Of a DNA stretch of 64,000 bases, positions 1 through 13,420 are shown in pieces. A program made the position numbers and the translations under genes. Every line of letters begins with the position of its first letter. Position 1 is the first letter of the stretch. This DNA comes from Eleginops maclovinus. Taxonomy: Eukaryota; Chordata; Actinopteri; Perciformes; Eleginopidae. Location of the stretch: NCBI RefSeq assembly GCF_036324505.1, contig NC_086361.1:5467196-5531195 (forward strand), in the 5' to 3' direction. Under the pieces are notes generated by a model. That model was not told the origin of the DNA. It saw nothing but the letters and a program-made list of their open reading frames with translations, and did no database searches.

Positions 1-30
1 TTGAAGAATTTTCATTAAAAAAAACCTCAC

Positions 31-1670
31 CACAGCGAGGATGTTTTCAGTCATCTCCTTCTCCTGCTGCACTATACTTAACCTGCGAGACACCATAGGA
101 TAACAAATCAAACAAATCAAACAATGCACTTATATAAAGTTATATTTTATTTCATAAATGTGCAACTGGGCCTGGATGTCAAGAAGAGAAGGAGTAGAAT
201 TTACATGTTCATCTGGTGAGGTCCAGGTTTGGTCTGTTTCTCCGGAAAGCTGCTCAGCACAATCGTTCTGATGGCCCTGTGAAAGAAATTAAAAGAATTC
301 AAAACAATAAAAAAAAACGTTAAGATACTTTATTCTTTCTAATCATGCAGTCTTTTTCCTTTCATCTGCATTTATTCTTTGTGACAAATGTGAATCCAAT
401 TGATGAAAAATAACAGGGAATAGACAATCTGAAGTGCCAGACGTTCTTTTCAAACATCAGCTGTGGATCTTACACACCAGCGGTTATAAATGATGACAGC
501 CATGGCTGTAGTTGGAGGCAGGGTGGAGAGGTCCAGATCCACATGTTTCACCCCTGGAGGCACTTTGCTCACACACAGGAGCTCGTTCAGTAACATATTT
601 AATACTGGAATGGTCAAACTGGAGGGGAAGAAAGGATAAATAATAGTATGATCCAAACATCTGTATGATTTTTAGACTTTTATACACTCCAAATTGACTT
701 AAAAGCAATGTGGACGAGCAAAGAAAAGCATGAAAACTCACACTGTCTTCCTCAGCTTTAACAGCATATTAAAGAGCCTTTCACACACACTCTTACCCTT
801 TCTCCAGAGCATCCAGATCCCACTTCATGTGTGCAGCGACCTTCAGGGCCAGCAGCTTCAGCGTGCGGTTCCTGCGATTGTCTGCTGGAGGCTGCACCTG
901 GTTCTGCTCGTTCACCGAGGGTTTGGACGCCTGCTCTAGAAACTGGATGATCAGCTGTACCGGGGTCGGGTCTACAGGAAACAGACACACACATACATGG
1001 AAATGTATAAGCACGCAGTCCATTTATTTAAGGTGTCCACTCATGTAAGATATACATCCTCTAGTCTGTTCTGTTCAACAGAATCTATTATGTTATTTTG
1101 CAATTAAGTGTTATACATATAGAATAATAGATGGATTATATTAAAATGGGTAATTATTATGCAATATACAAAAATAAGCGTGACTTGAGTTGAATAACTT
1201 TGAAGTTGATACAAAAATAGAGAAAACATTTAAATATTAGAACTAATAATGTGCTTAACTCAAGAATGAGTATTGACAAAGAGATTTTTGTATCATAACC
1301 AAGGCATAACATTAATTTATATATAATATTTATATTTTTTTATCAAAAATATTTTGTCATAAGCAAAGACATTTTAGCCATGTTCAACTCAAAAGGGAAG
1401 TTGTGTCCCAGTTGATACAGGGCTGATTGGAACCAGTATTGCTGTTTTCTAATTTGGTTTATTTGATGAAGAGACCAATAGCAATCTGTTAAAGGCATTG
1501 TACACTAACTGTTAGTCCTTCGTCACGCTGATCTGACCTGGGAATGACTTCTGCAGGTGGTTCTCCAGCAGGCTGCCATCCAGGAGGAACTCAAACCAGG
1601 ACGTCTGAAGGGGTGTGCTGGGCCGGCCGCTGGTCACAGCAGCCACTCGGTCCACCGTCTCCACACTCAT
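31..1670 (-). CDS. ints8: Integrator complex subunit 8, N-terminal part (gene continues past left edge)
   Basis: Subunit of the nuclear Integrator complex, which cleaves snRNA 3' ends and attenuates paused Pol II transcripts; INTS8 helps recruit PP2A. Coding exons on the minus strand in transcript order are 1538-1670, 797-971, 478-618, 205-276 and 31-82, all with GT-AG borders and continuous frame (573 nt, residues 1-191). The start is ATG 1668-1670, six bases into an exon whose acceptor is at 1677-1679; the reading begins MSVETVDRVAAVTSG. The stretches QFLEQASKPSVNEQNQVQPP and PVLNMLLNELL are near-identical to vertebrate INTS8 as I remember it. A non-coding first exon ends at about 2489. It lies just downstream of dpy19l4 in the same orientation, the arrangement in human. 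The remaining roughly 800 residues lie outside the window. Confidence 0.96.
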
Positions 1671-2488
1671 CCTCCCCTGGGAAACAAGAGACATTCTGGA
1701 TTTAGTTTAATTGATTAAAGCATCACAATAAAGGTTTGCATTATTGTTACACTAGATTGGAGCTCTATGTCAACAAAGTGAAATTGTCCTGGAACTGAAT
1801 TATTGCGTATCGTTTACCACACAAGATCAGTTTACCAAATAGTCATCAGGAGAATACTACTGAGCCTCTGAAACAGGAATGTCTCCTGTGGGTTTGTCAA
1901 GTGTGAGAAAAATATATATTTTACACATGTCTAAAGTGTATTTCTATTTTATATTTAAGATCGTTATTTCTGTTATATTCTTTATTTCTCATTGTGATAT
2001 GTCCCAAAATACCAAGGCAAATTCACTTAACTCACCATAGCGATGGATAGCAGAGTGCTGGTATTATTTGTATAACAAAACTATTCTCCTGACAACATAA
2101 TTTCTGTTGGTCACATTAATAATCCAATTTTAGAAGTAGTTATAAAGTTATAGAAACAAATTAATGAACAACACCCAAACACGTTTAGTCTGTGATATAT
2201 TAGACAACTTCTTTAAAGCTCATAAAATTATATTCAATATTCAGTTTATTTTCTGTGGTTTATCAAGGGTTTATTTAGTGTATCGTGTCGTCCCTGGTGG
2301 GCGGAGTTTAAATGTGTCGAGAAGGAGAAAGCGAACATGATTGAAACACGGTACCTTTTGGCTTCAAGCGTAAATGAATCAAGTGTACCTCTGCTGTGTG
2401 TGGCGCTGCCGTTGTTTTGAGCTAATATTCTAGCTAACTAGCAAAACTTTACAGCCCGGTCCGGACACACAGGGACGTGTTTACTTAC

Positions 2489-2665
2489 CTTTATAGACCA
2501 AGTGGAATAAAATAGGAAAAAAACAGCTTAATATACACAATAACCTCAAAAATAAAAGCTGGAACAGCTACATAGGCTGTTTAATTCTCACATAATGTAT
2601 TCTGCGCTTCGACATCTCGCCGCCTCTTCCGGTTCCGCTTCTTCGCCATGGAGACAGAGGTGCGC
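2489..2665 (-). promoter_or_regulatory. ints8: ints8 5' untranslated exon and promoter
   Basis: A consensus donor (GTAAGT on the minus strand, 2483-2488) ends a non-coding exon at 2489. An ETS-type core (CCGGAAG on the minus strand, 2626-2632) lies in a GC-richer, CpG-containing patch typical of a housekeeping promoter. The exact start site is not visible. The 1677-2482 stretch is the first intron; it is AT-rich and shows nothing else. Confidence 0.55.
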
Positions 2666-3137
2666 AGTGTTTGCGCATATTTATACTAGCAGCTGGACTT
2701 AATGTGTTAAAACTGTGCGTGTCTGTTATAAGCTAATCACTTCATTGCATTTTTAAGTACAAGTCAGAGTTACTAGTAGATTACTCTAATATTCTTAATT
2801 TATGACACTTTATACATCTAACGATCTCAGTAAAAGTATACAAGTAAAACTAAAATAATAATCAGTCTTGTTAAAATATAGTTAAAATGTAAGAATAAAA
2901 TATAAAATAAAATTAGTAAATTAATAAACTGAAATGTATTAAATGTGTATATAATACAAAAGTGTAAATACACATTACAGAGGTGAAAATTAATTCTAAA
3001 AAATACACATTTTTCTTTTTTCCCTATTCCTTCAAATTTGCATTTGAAAAGGGACCACTATAACAACTCATACAAATCCTTATAGACAATATCCAAACAA
3101 GGGCAACAGACTTTGTATTTATCATCTCATAAACACT
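2666..3137. other. Intergenic gap between dpy19l4 3' end and ints8 promoter
   Basis: AT-rich sequence without a supported reading frame. It separates the dpy19l4 poly(A) signal from the ints8 promoter by only about 0.5 kb, so the two minus-strand genes are closely packed. Confidence 0.5.
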
Positions 3138-3143
3138 TTTATT
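3138..3143 (-). terminator. dpy19l4: Candidate poly(A) signal of dpy19l4
   Basis: AATAAA on the minus strand, about 0.9 kb past the dpy19l4 stop codon. The intervening 3144-4049 would be 3' UTR and has no coding signal. Confidence 0.5.
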
Positions 3144-4049
3144 TTCCATAATCCAAAAAAAACCCTAATATTTACTACTTGGCCTTTTGCAGATGGACAA
3201 TCATTGGTAATAATTGCATTATTGCACCAGAGGAAATTACCACCAAATACTTTAGGTAAGAACCAGAGGAGGGAAAACGGTCAGTCTGAGACTTAACTTA
3301 AAGTGTGATCGGTAAACAGTCAGGTCATACATCTCAAAATAAGGCATCCAGATGAAGAGCATGATGACACAAAGTGTTCGAAATGAGTATTCTTAGAACC
3401 AGCCTCCACTTCACTTTAAGGCTGGAAGAAAGTTCACACATGTTGTGCCTTTGTCCATACATGTCAATCAATCAAAATAAGATTTAATATAAAATGAGGG
3501 GGCTTTGAAAAACTTTTTTTTTTTTAAATGGGAGCACATAAGACACATTAAAAAAAAACATCCAGAAATGTTCATCTTTCTTTTCTTTGAAGCAACTTTA
3601 CACTTCAAATTTGATATAGCTATCAACTTTTTCATCTTCCTATGTCGCAGGTATGATACGGAGCTTCAAATATCTCAGCAACCACAACGGCTCTCAGCTT
3701 CTGTACAACATGAACACACTCTTCACATATTAAACTCTCCCCTCATTAAATACATCACATTAACTATAACACATGGCTTAAAAAAACTACAGTACAGTGA
3801 TTATTGGCATATTTCCTCCTAAAATGGGACATTGAATGTTGATTATAACAACGCATAGGCCTAAACCAGGACAATATGCTCAGTTGATTCCAGTTGGTCT
3901 GAATTTGCATCACTCCCATCACCAGGATGTGGAAAGTACCAGTGATAAGACATTTTCCCAGAGTCCTTTGTGTTTGGAAAAGATGTGGAACACTGGAGAA
4001 GGGCAGAGTCAGGCTCAGTGGAGTCTCAGCAGGAAGGCGGGAGCTGCTG

Positions 4050-7000
4050 TCAGTACTGAAAGGAGATGACCGAGTTCACTTTGTACACGTGGTACGAGCG
4101 GTTCCAGAAGACCCGGGTGAAGTAGTTGGTGTAAGGTGAGTAGTTCATCTTTATCTCTTGGCAGAATCTTCCATGCTTGGAGAAAGAGTAAACCTCTCCT
4201 TTGTCATAAACGACCTGAATCACACAAGATAATATGACTTTCTTAGAAACAACGCGCTTAAAAAAAGAGTTTGACATGCTGACTAAATATTTACTTTTTT
4301 GCCATGAGTACAGCTACAATTAGTTTAACACAGCGTTTGAAAAAAAACTAGCTTAGCTCTAAGGAAATAACTCAAAATCCAGGAAATAACTGCTCCAGCA
4401 AAGAATAATTCCAGTTTATAACCCCTGTAGCAACTACACCATTCTGATTTAGCCTTTTTTCCCTGCATAAAATGAAAAATAAACATATATTTTAGTTAGC
4501 ATTAGATGTGCTAATTTTGATCTTGTTTGAATGTGTCAGGCTAGCCGTTCATCCCGGATTCCAAATGTTATGCCAAGCTAACTGGCTACCATTGCTAGCT
4601 ATATTTTAACATATGGTCATGAGAGTGGAATCAATTCTATCCTCCAACTCCCAGCTAATTTCCAAGCTATTCCCTTAAACTGTGTCTGTCTATTCAATAT
4701 CCAGATATACAGTGAAATGTACCATTGTAGTATTTAAAAGTGTGTAGGTAATGGACAAAAGCAACACCTCACAATTCAGATGTTGGTGTTTTGCTCTTTA
4801 CAACTCATGAAAACAGTATTACTAGATAAACAGAGGGGAATATGCAGCTGGTGTTGAAAGAATAAGTGCATAATGTAACTCACATGTCCATTGGAAATGT
4901 CAAGCAGATCTTTGATCCTACAGCCTTTATTAAGACTCAGCTCGTTACAAGTGGACTCCTCAATGATCACATAGTTGGTCTTGTGAGAAGTCAGAATCTT
5001 ATAAATGTCCTCTGCAGATCTCATTGCATACACCTGGTAAGTCTGCAAGAAAAACAATGGTTATTAGTTTTAAAAAAAAGAATGTCCAACTCATCTGAAT
5101 CTGTGTTCTTTTTTCCTTTATTTCCGTTCAGAATAAATATTTCATCTCACTCACGTCTTCAGTCCTCCTCAGCAGGTTGATGTCTGTATAAAGTGGTAAA
5201 CTGGTCACAGCTGAACCCGAACACAACTTCACCGTTCCCAACAGCTGAGGGCTGCCGGCAAAGACCGCCGCTGCTGGAGCCTGTGACCTGTAGGACACCA
5301 AGACAAAGTTAAACGCCACAATAAAGACTTTCTAGGTATATTTAAGAAACACAAAAACATATCAGGACTCACTTGATCCAGCTAACCAGCTCCACAGTAT
5401 CTGGATCGTAAAACTCCTGCACTTCTGACAGGTCTGCTAAAACACGAGGGCAGTACTGCAGAAAGGAGTAAAGAGTGGTGTAAGGTGATGTATGCATCAT
5501 TAAATATTTGACATATAGAGCTTCAAAAGACAAAAGACTGAAAATCTCACCTCTCTCCACAAACTAAAACCAATGATGGTAGGAACCGCTGTGCTCAGGA
5601 TGAGAGACTGAAGGGCATAAGCAACAATTAACAACTTAAAAATAAAATAATATTACTTTAAAGGAAGCTACACAATGTAGCAAGTTATTTATCCAATTTA
5701 AAATGCCCTTTTGTGTGAATTTAGCAGGAGAAAATCAATAATAATAATGCACTTTTTAATACTTAAAGAAAGATGGCTGTTACAAGTGAAAATCAGTTGC
5801 AGCTCACCAGAACTACAGGATGGATGGACTTGAGTTTGAGCCACCTAAACACAGTCATCCAGAGGTCCGGAGAACAAACGCCGAACGCTGTGAACATGCA
5901 GACGTACGGGGTCCATAAATATTTCATCCTGCATGAAAAAAAAACAGTCAATGTGCTGTTGTGTCATAACAATTTAACAATGATGTATTTTACGTGTTAG
6001 GAATCCAAATGATTGACATACCCATCAAACAGCAGAGCCAGGCCTCCAAAAAGCAACGTGTGGAAAACATGATAAATGACCTCAGGCTGCTCTCCTATTC
6101 GTCCATCTTCAAGTCTGAGGTTGGTTTTCATCGGCTGCCCACTGTATTGAAGAGAAACTATTAGAAAGTACAAAAACATTGACAGTTGTGGAGGCAGTGT
6201 CGATATTATGCACCTAGCTAAAGCTTCATTCTTACGACTCGCACTTGATATGCATTGACAGTTCATTCAAATTACAAGTTGCAGTTAAAAATCCTAAAAT
6301 TCTTTGAATAAAATAATTTTTAAAATTTTTAAAAAACATTCAAACAAACAAATGAAACAAAATAAAGTAAGCACAAAATAATATATAGTGTTTCTAGACA
6401 TTTATATCAGCAGCTCTGTAAAACATTTATTTTAAATACACACATGATTAACGCCATGCACTGTGTTTCAGTACACATCCCTAACCTGAGTCTCCTGTAA
6501 ATGGTCTGCAGGGTGGACAGCAGGCACACAGTAAGCACCAGTAAGTAGAAGGGAAGGACTGAGGCCTGCGTCAGGCGCAGAAATAAGTCCTGACCCGGGG
6601 CCTGGAAACTCTCTTGGCACAGGAGGAAATTGGTGATGAAGTCACTGACAAAGAAGGAAAAGAAAATATTGCAATCAGATTACATTGGATAAGATTACAC
6701 AGACAAACCTCTATATGGTTACACAGAGCTTTGTATTTGCCTATATTTTAACATTTAATTTAAGAGCTGTGACTCACGTTGTTGTGTTGAGCCCAAATTT
6801 GACTTCAAGGAATTTCAAGAAGAAGTCACTCTCTTCTCCTTGAACACATTTCTGTATAAGATAAACAATGGTGATAAACCAACAGTTATATACAATGACC
6901 AAATATCAATACAAATTAATGCTTTTTGAATTGAAATGGATCAGTTACATGATCGTGTGGTTGGTTTTACCTTGACCAGATAACTGAAGGTGATCCCTGT

Positions 7001-10000
7001 GGTAAAGACTAGGTGGAAATATACAAAGAGCTTCATCACTCTGGACAAAAAAGGGCCTGTCTTCATCTTTTGCTGCAAAAGGCAGAAAAACACATTGGGC
7101 TGGTGTTACTCTATGTTCAAACACATGTCTTTTGGGGCACCTGTTTCAACTGCAGCTTGAATAAAAAGAAAATGTGTTTTCTTAGTCTTTTATTTTATCT
7201 CTGATGTGACGGAGCAGCTAACTCTACCTGGTAGTTCCTCGCAACCAATGTGCCAATCAGGAGGCTGACCAGCGGCGAGCTGAGGAGGGTCGCATTCTTA
7301 AACTGTAAAAAGAATGCCAGGAGCAAAGCGCTGACGTACACCATGTGGATCTCTGCCATCTATACATCCCATATGGAGAAAGAGACAATGAGAGAGAAGA
7401 GAAACAAAGGAAAAGGCAAAATGTCAATAAGGATAATTATGGGCACAACAAATCTACGTATATTAAAAAAGTCACTTGACACTTGTCCATGAAGAATATT
7501 AAAAGGACCTATTCTGCTAATTTTCAGGTTTCATATTTGTGTTTCGTGCCTCTCCTGGGACTCTCCTGAGCCCTTTTTCATTTTTGCCAGCACCAAGAGT
7601 TTAAGATGAGAACGCAACAACGGCTGCTGCTGATCAACATGCAATAATCTCCACGAAAAATGATGAGACTAAAATGTAGTTTTAAGGTTCAGGTTCATGT
7701 TTGTGTTTTGTATGTCTCCATGCTTTAATGTTCAGAAAGCTCTTTATTTTTCTCATACTGCCTGTGCTGCAGCACCTCTTTTCACCCTCTGTCTGAAGAG
7801 CCCAGTCTGCTGTGATTGGTTAGCAGGCCGGCTCTGTTGTGATTGGTCAACATCTTAGAGATGTCCCACCCCTTAGACTATCACGTACAATGTGTTAGAG
7901 CGCTAGCCAATAGGAGCGCAGGTGTTCCTTAGTGATGTCATTATGTTCAGGAAGTAAACAAATGTGTCCAATGAAGGTGTTTCAGGGAAGGGGAGTTGGC
8001 TTAGCATAACAGTAGGAAACATAGCCTGGGTGATTGAACGTAACACAATCAGCATATTAGTACCTCTATAGGTAAATTATAAATATGTAATAAATCATTT
8101 CTTAAGTTAATTCTCACAACATTCTCAAAAGCATAAATTGTATTTTTTGGTGCTGGACCATTTCTTGATCAGGTGCATTGACTTCCCTTACCTTACGTGA
8201 TGGCAAAAGGTCAAAAGCGTCAAGCAGGAAAAGACAGAGGCCTTGGAGGAAGAGCACGTAGTGGCTGTGTTCCCACACCAGCAGGAAAGTGAAGGTGGTG
8301 GCACTCATGGTAAGATAGCAAAACAGCTGCAGAGAAAGACAGTGCATCAGTGTGAAAATGCAGAATTACACCTTACTTTGATATGGTAGAGTATGTTTTT
8401 GTGTTCATGAGAGGCTCACCTCAGTGGCAGAGCTGATGTTATTAGTCAGGAATCCGGTCAAAGCTGCAACCTGGCAAGAGAAGTAAGGCAGAGCCCAGTT
8501 GTCCCGCAGAGGAATTGCATAGTCCACTTTGGTGGTGTCAGGTCTAAGGAAGAAATGACCTGTTATAACCTGTTGTTATGTCAGAACATGTGGTGCGATT
8601 CCCCCCTCTTCCAACTCCAAAGAAAGGGTCAGCAACACCATGAAAAGCAGTTCACTGACCTCGGAAAAATGAGCAATGCCCAAAACAACATACAATAATG
8701 ATTGCTAACAGAACCATAAACTTCCCTAACCAAAAACCAAAACCAAGCTGCTAACGTCCACAAACAAGAGACAAAATTAAAAGAAAGGATGCGTGATAAA
8801 GTAAACAAGAGGAAGACACATGATGAGGTACTCAGAGAAAGCAGGCAGTAGGATTTCTCTTACCTGTTGATCACATACCAGGCAACGGCCAACATGCCAG
8901 CCACCCAGGTGCCGCTCATCACCCAGCTACACACAAACAGAGCGGTGACGTAGACCGCCTGCAGCCCAAAAACGGCTCCAATGTAAAAGTAGATAGGCTC
9001 CACAAATTCCTGAAGGCAGAGACAGAAACATTGTATTGAACACACGATTATGATTGGTCAATTTGGACATTTGATCAAAACCTCAAGCTATGCGGGTTGA
9101 TAGGGTGTGCTTATTGAGGTAACTTTATTAAGTTTAACTATACGACAAAATGAGTCCATGTTGCTGTTTTGTGCTATTGTTCATTATTCATTGCCATAGA
9201 ATGCAAAGCAGAAGCTTGACATCCCTTTACTTTTTCTGACTTAATGCAATGAATGATTTGTTGCATTATTATACAAGTCCTCTTCAATGGCAACAAATTA
9301 CACTTTTTAAACTACATGAAAAATAAGAAGAAGAGATGTTTTTTGCATTGGCAGGGTTAGTTTGGGGCTTTTATTGTGCGATCAATATAGGGAAACATAA
9401 TGCTTCTTGTTGAGCCATGCAGCTCCACCTCCTGTACGTTGTCACTGAGTAGTCAGAGAAGACTAAATACAACCCAACATGGCAGAGGAGAACTTCACAT
9501 GGTAAACCACTGAATCCGAGCAGAAAAATGCAAATTCAACTGGCTACATCAAAAACTCATTAAACTGAGGCAAATCAGTGAAAATGATCCGGGTCTCAAC
9601 TACCTTCTACACTATGCAAAAAGTCATGTGAGAGTTTTCCAATCTGTTTGCAGGAAATACAGTATTTAGTACTATTGTTCCTTCTCTCCATCTGATAAAC
9701 AAATAGGACATCAATGTTAAGTACATTACATATCAGAAACAACAACACCATCCTCCTCACCTCGCTTCCTGTGAATCTGTATATAAAGCTGGTGATGAGC
9801 TCTGGATACAGAGAAAAACGCTCCACTGCGTTGAGTGTCTGACCTGCAACTGTCCTGTTATCCTGCATCAGCTCGTAAAACCCTGGAAAATCAGAACATT
9901 ACAAAACCTTTAGTCACATGGGGGAAATCTACATTGTTACGTTAAAGGTACAATACAGACAAGACGCACAATTTAATAAGAGAACTGACATTTTAAATAA

Positions 10001-12998
10001 ACTGAAGTAGCGGCTAGTAATAACAAGAGTAAAATGCAAAGTGTTTATGCACTGTTGAGGTCGAAGGTTATCGCACAAGATGGTTAGTCTATATTGGTGA
10101 GTATACACAAGCAATCCTTTCTTCCTGTATACACCACATGGACATACAGTGCCGTCCAGGATTATTGGCACCCTTTTAGTAAAAATAAGCAAAAAAAGAC
10201 GCAAAAACTGTCGTTATTGTTTTATAATATTTAATTCAATATATTAACAAAAATCTAACCTTTTCACTGAAGTAAAATTATTAAAAGAAAAACAAATGTG
10301 GACTTTAAATAAATATTTCTCTCCAAAACATGTGTGCCACAATTATTGGCACCCCTAGAAAATCATTTGATTAAGATCTAACTGAAGTATATTTCCAGTC
10401 ATAATTTACATTTTAAGGTTCAGATGTTTGATTAGGAACTCTTAATCATGTCAATCATGACTTCCTGTTTCACTGGGGTATAAATATGAGGTGACGCAGG
10501 CCAAAATTCCCTTTGTCATTCATCACTATGAGAAAGACCAGAGAACACAGTGATGATCTGCGAAAAAAAAGTTGTTGAGCTGCACAAATTAGGAAATGGA
10601 TATAAGAAAATCTCGAAACATGCCCATTTCCACTATCAGGGCAATAATTAAAAAGCATCAAGCAACAGGAGATGTTAAGAATTAGCCTGGAAGAGGACGT
10701 GTGTGTACATTGACACCACACACCGTGAGGAGGATGGTTCGACTGGCAAAAGTATCTCCAAGGATCACAGCTGGAGAAGTCTCCGTAACGACCATCATAC
10801 GCCACCTACATCACCACAAGTTGTTTGGGAGGGTTGCCAGGAAAAAATCATTGCTTTCAGTTAACAACAAACTAAAGCTTCCACAGTTTGCCGTACGTAA
10901 CTAGGACTTCGAATGGGACAGGGTTATATGGTCAAATGAGACCAAAATAGAGCTTTTTGACCACAAACGTCAAAGGTGGGTTTGGCATAGACAGAAAGAT
11001 AGCCATGCAGAAAAGCACCTCATACCCACTGAAGTGTGGTGGTGGATCTTTGATGTTGTGGGGCTGTTTTTCTTCCATATGCCCTGGAAATCTTGTTAGG
11101 ATACATGGTATCATGGACTCTATCAAATACCAGCAGATATTAAATGAAAATCTAACAGCCTCTGCTCGGAAGCTTAAGATGGGCCAGCAGGACAACGATC
11201 CGAAGCACACCTCAAAATCTACTCAAAAATGGTTTACTGACCACAGAATAAAGACTTTGCCATTGCCATCACAGTCCCCAGACCTAAATCCCATTGAAAA
11301 TGTGTGGGAGGAGCTGAAGAGGAGAGTCTACAAGCGCCAACCTCGGAATCTGAAGGATCTGGAGACATTCTGTATGGAAGAACGATCTCAGATCCCGTGC
11401 CATGTGTTCACCAACCTCATCAGGCAATACAGGAAGAGAATCAGAGCTGTAATCCTGGCTAAAGGAGGCTGCAAAAAATATTAAATGAAGGGGTGCCAAT
11501 AATTGTGCCACACGTTTTGAAGAAAAATATTTATTTAAAGTCAACATTATTTTTATTTTTTTATGATTTTACTTCAGTAAAAAGGTTAGATTTTTGTTAA
11601 TATTTTGAATGAAATATAATGAGGAAACACAATAAAGACATTTTTTCAACTTGTTTTGCTCATTTTTACGAAAGGGGTGCAGGGGTGGAGGGCACTGTAT
11701 TTAAGGTAGTAAGTACGTAATTTTATTTTTCTCTCGATAATCAGAATAAATTTACCTCTATCAAAAGGGGTCGCAGTCAGCATCTGCTTGTAGTAGTAAT
11801 AGTAGAGCCCGCTGCCTCCTTGGAAGGTGATTTCTCGCTCTAGCTCCTGAGATACATGTAAGTGAATTTCAGAAGTGATGCAGTGAAGTTGAAATTAATT
11901 AAAGCAGACTCTTGAAAAACAAAGTCACCCACCTGTCGAGTGGAAAACCAGAACTTCCTGTCATGATAAGCAGACAGATAAGCTGCATAGAGCATGCCAC
12001 AGGCAACTGCTGCCAGAGATCCAAAGAACACCCTCACCAGGCGCTGCAAAAAACCTGTAGAGGACATATAATAGTGAACACACCATATCACCCCATACTT
12101 ATTATTATAATGACACATTTTTGTCTGTATTTTAAAATAAATATCAACTCTCAGTTTTACACAATAACTATCATGCCACACCACCATCATGGTTTTATTA
12201 AGCTGTCAAGTAACAGTTCATAGAAACTCTTTTTTTCAGGAGTTCAGGATTCTCTATTAATTGTTTTTCATGATACAGTGCTTGAATCTATGTGTTGAAC
12301 AATCTAAACAAAATAACTTGTAAATTCTGATATGCTCAAAGTGCATGCATGGTCTCAACACAAGAAGGAGGAAGTAAACCAATGTTTTTACACAAGAATC
12401 TATGATTAAAGTCAGGTCTTTCGAAATGTCACAAAACATTAACAAGTAGATGCTCATTTTTTATTATATGGTTATTGAGTTAAATAAAACTTTGGATATA
12501 AATGAAAGCCCTACAAATAGATGATCAGTGAAGCATTGGTACAGAAACATAACAGTGGACTGACACGTATACTAACACAGATCAGTTTGCAGGGCATTAA
12601 CTTACCTGCAGAAGAATTACTGGATCTCTGGACAGTTGACTCTGGTGTTTTAGATGTGTCTTCTTTATGTTGAGCATCCTCTTTTTTAACCTCCCCCTCA
12701 TCTTTCTGCTGCTTGTCGGCTCCATTTCTTCCATTTGACACCTCATCCTCCTCTGTTTTTACCGGCTCTTTAATGCAAGGTCAGGTGTTACAACAGAAAG
12801 TAGATAAACGGCAAACTGTGTAGAAATGTAAATTTAGTTTACCCGGATGTTTTTGCAGAGGAAGCTAACTGTCTTAGCCAGCTAACTGCTGAATTAGCCA
12901 CACTTACTTGTCTTCTGCACCGCAGGTTCATGTTTGCGCTCTTCCTCTTCTTTATTTGCATCCAAATTGTCTTTTTTTCGACATTTTAACTCAGTCAT
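4050..12998 (-). CDS. dpy19l4: Dpy-19-like protein 4 (multi-pass ER membrane protein, C-mannosyltransferase family)
   Basis: Complete 19-exon model, 2,298 nt, 765 codons (human about 720). Exons: 12908-12998, 12606-12767, 11933-12054, 11756-11846, 9761-9882, 8864-9009, 8420-8543, 8192-8326, 7228-7359, 6971-7072, 6778-6851, 6486-6644, 6022-6141, 5808-5928, 5551-5607, 5373-5455, 5155-5287, 4884-5042, 4050-4214. The first 85 or so residues are charged and cytosolic. A run of hydrophobic helices follows (for example [19 protein letters not shown] and [19 protein letters not shown]), then a soluble lumenal C-terminal part with [16 protein letters not shown] and [16 protein letters not shown], both closely matching DPY19L4. 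DPY19L1 and L3 C-mannosylate tryptophans in thrombospondin repeats; activity of L4 is not established. The extra length against human is in the acidic N-terminus. Confidence 0.97.
7503..8070. mobile_element. MITE-like dispersed repeat in a dpy19l4 intron
   Basis: About 570 bp with imperfect terminal inverted repeats (aggacctattctgctaa at the left, its relative aggtactaatatgctga on the other strand at the right). The interior carries the two near-repeats ctgctgtgattggttagc and ctgttgtgattggtcaac, which recur at 61223-61276. I recall this core as common in percomorph introns. No coding capacity. Confidence 0.65.
10147..11697 (+). mobile_element. Degenerate Tc1-like DNA transposon
   Basis: Starts CAGTGCC and ends GGCACTG, flanked by TA on both sides (10145-10146 and 11698-11699), the target duplication of Tc1/mariner elements. 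Subterminal copies of attattggcaccc and ggggtgcc show the IR/DR layout. It carries a broken transposase and sits in a dpy19l4 intron, antisense to the gene. Confidence 0.92.
10528..11484 (+). pseudogene. Tc1-like transposase pseudogene
   Basis: A Tc1-type start (ATG 10528) is followed within about 30 codons by frameshifts. Recognisable blocks are the DNA-binding stretch near 10701-10904 ([20 protein letters not shown]) and the catalytic half at 10957-11484, with [25 protein letters not shown] (second Asp) and [15 protein letters not shown] (Glu). The ending AKGGCKKY plus TAA is typical for the family. Frame breaks near 10680 and 10905 rule out a working enzyme. Confidence 0.93.
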
Positions 12999-13420
12999 GA
13001 CGAGATGAGATTAATCCGAGAGGAGTTATCTGGTGTGTTGAGACACCAGCATGCTAGCTAACAAGAAGTTAGCTAACCTAAGAGCCCTCAAATCAATACT
13101 TCGCTTTGTGCTAAACTAGGCAGGTGACAAGCCGAAATACAAGCTGCCCTGTTCTGGGTCAAGTTGTCTTGTATTTAGTTATACCGTTTTTGTATTGGTG
13201 ATATGAACTGTTTGGAGGAATGAACTGTGGGCTCTAAGCGGAAGTTGCAGATGGCTTCTTCTTCACCATTCCGGCAGAGTAGGCATAGATGCGGTTTAGT
13301 GCATCTGTAGCATTTGGCTGCCTCCCATCGGTGCTTTGCCCCTTGTGGTCTATAGTGTCTATATCAAATTAAACCATAGACACTACAGCTTGTATGATTG
13401 TATCTCGTCTTTCCTATTAC
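12999..13420 (-). promoter_or_regulatory. dpy19l4: Presumed dpy19l4 promoter and 5' UTR
   Basis: Sequence immediately upstream of the dpy19l4 ATG. An ETS-like GCGGAAG lies near 13240. No TATA box or start site can be assigned by eye. Confidence 0.35.

Noticed and set aside
2641..2700. Divergent gene starting at the ATG near 2649
   Set aside because: The frame closes after 13 codons and no donor precedes the stop; it is more likely promoter sequence of ints8.
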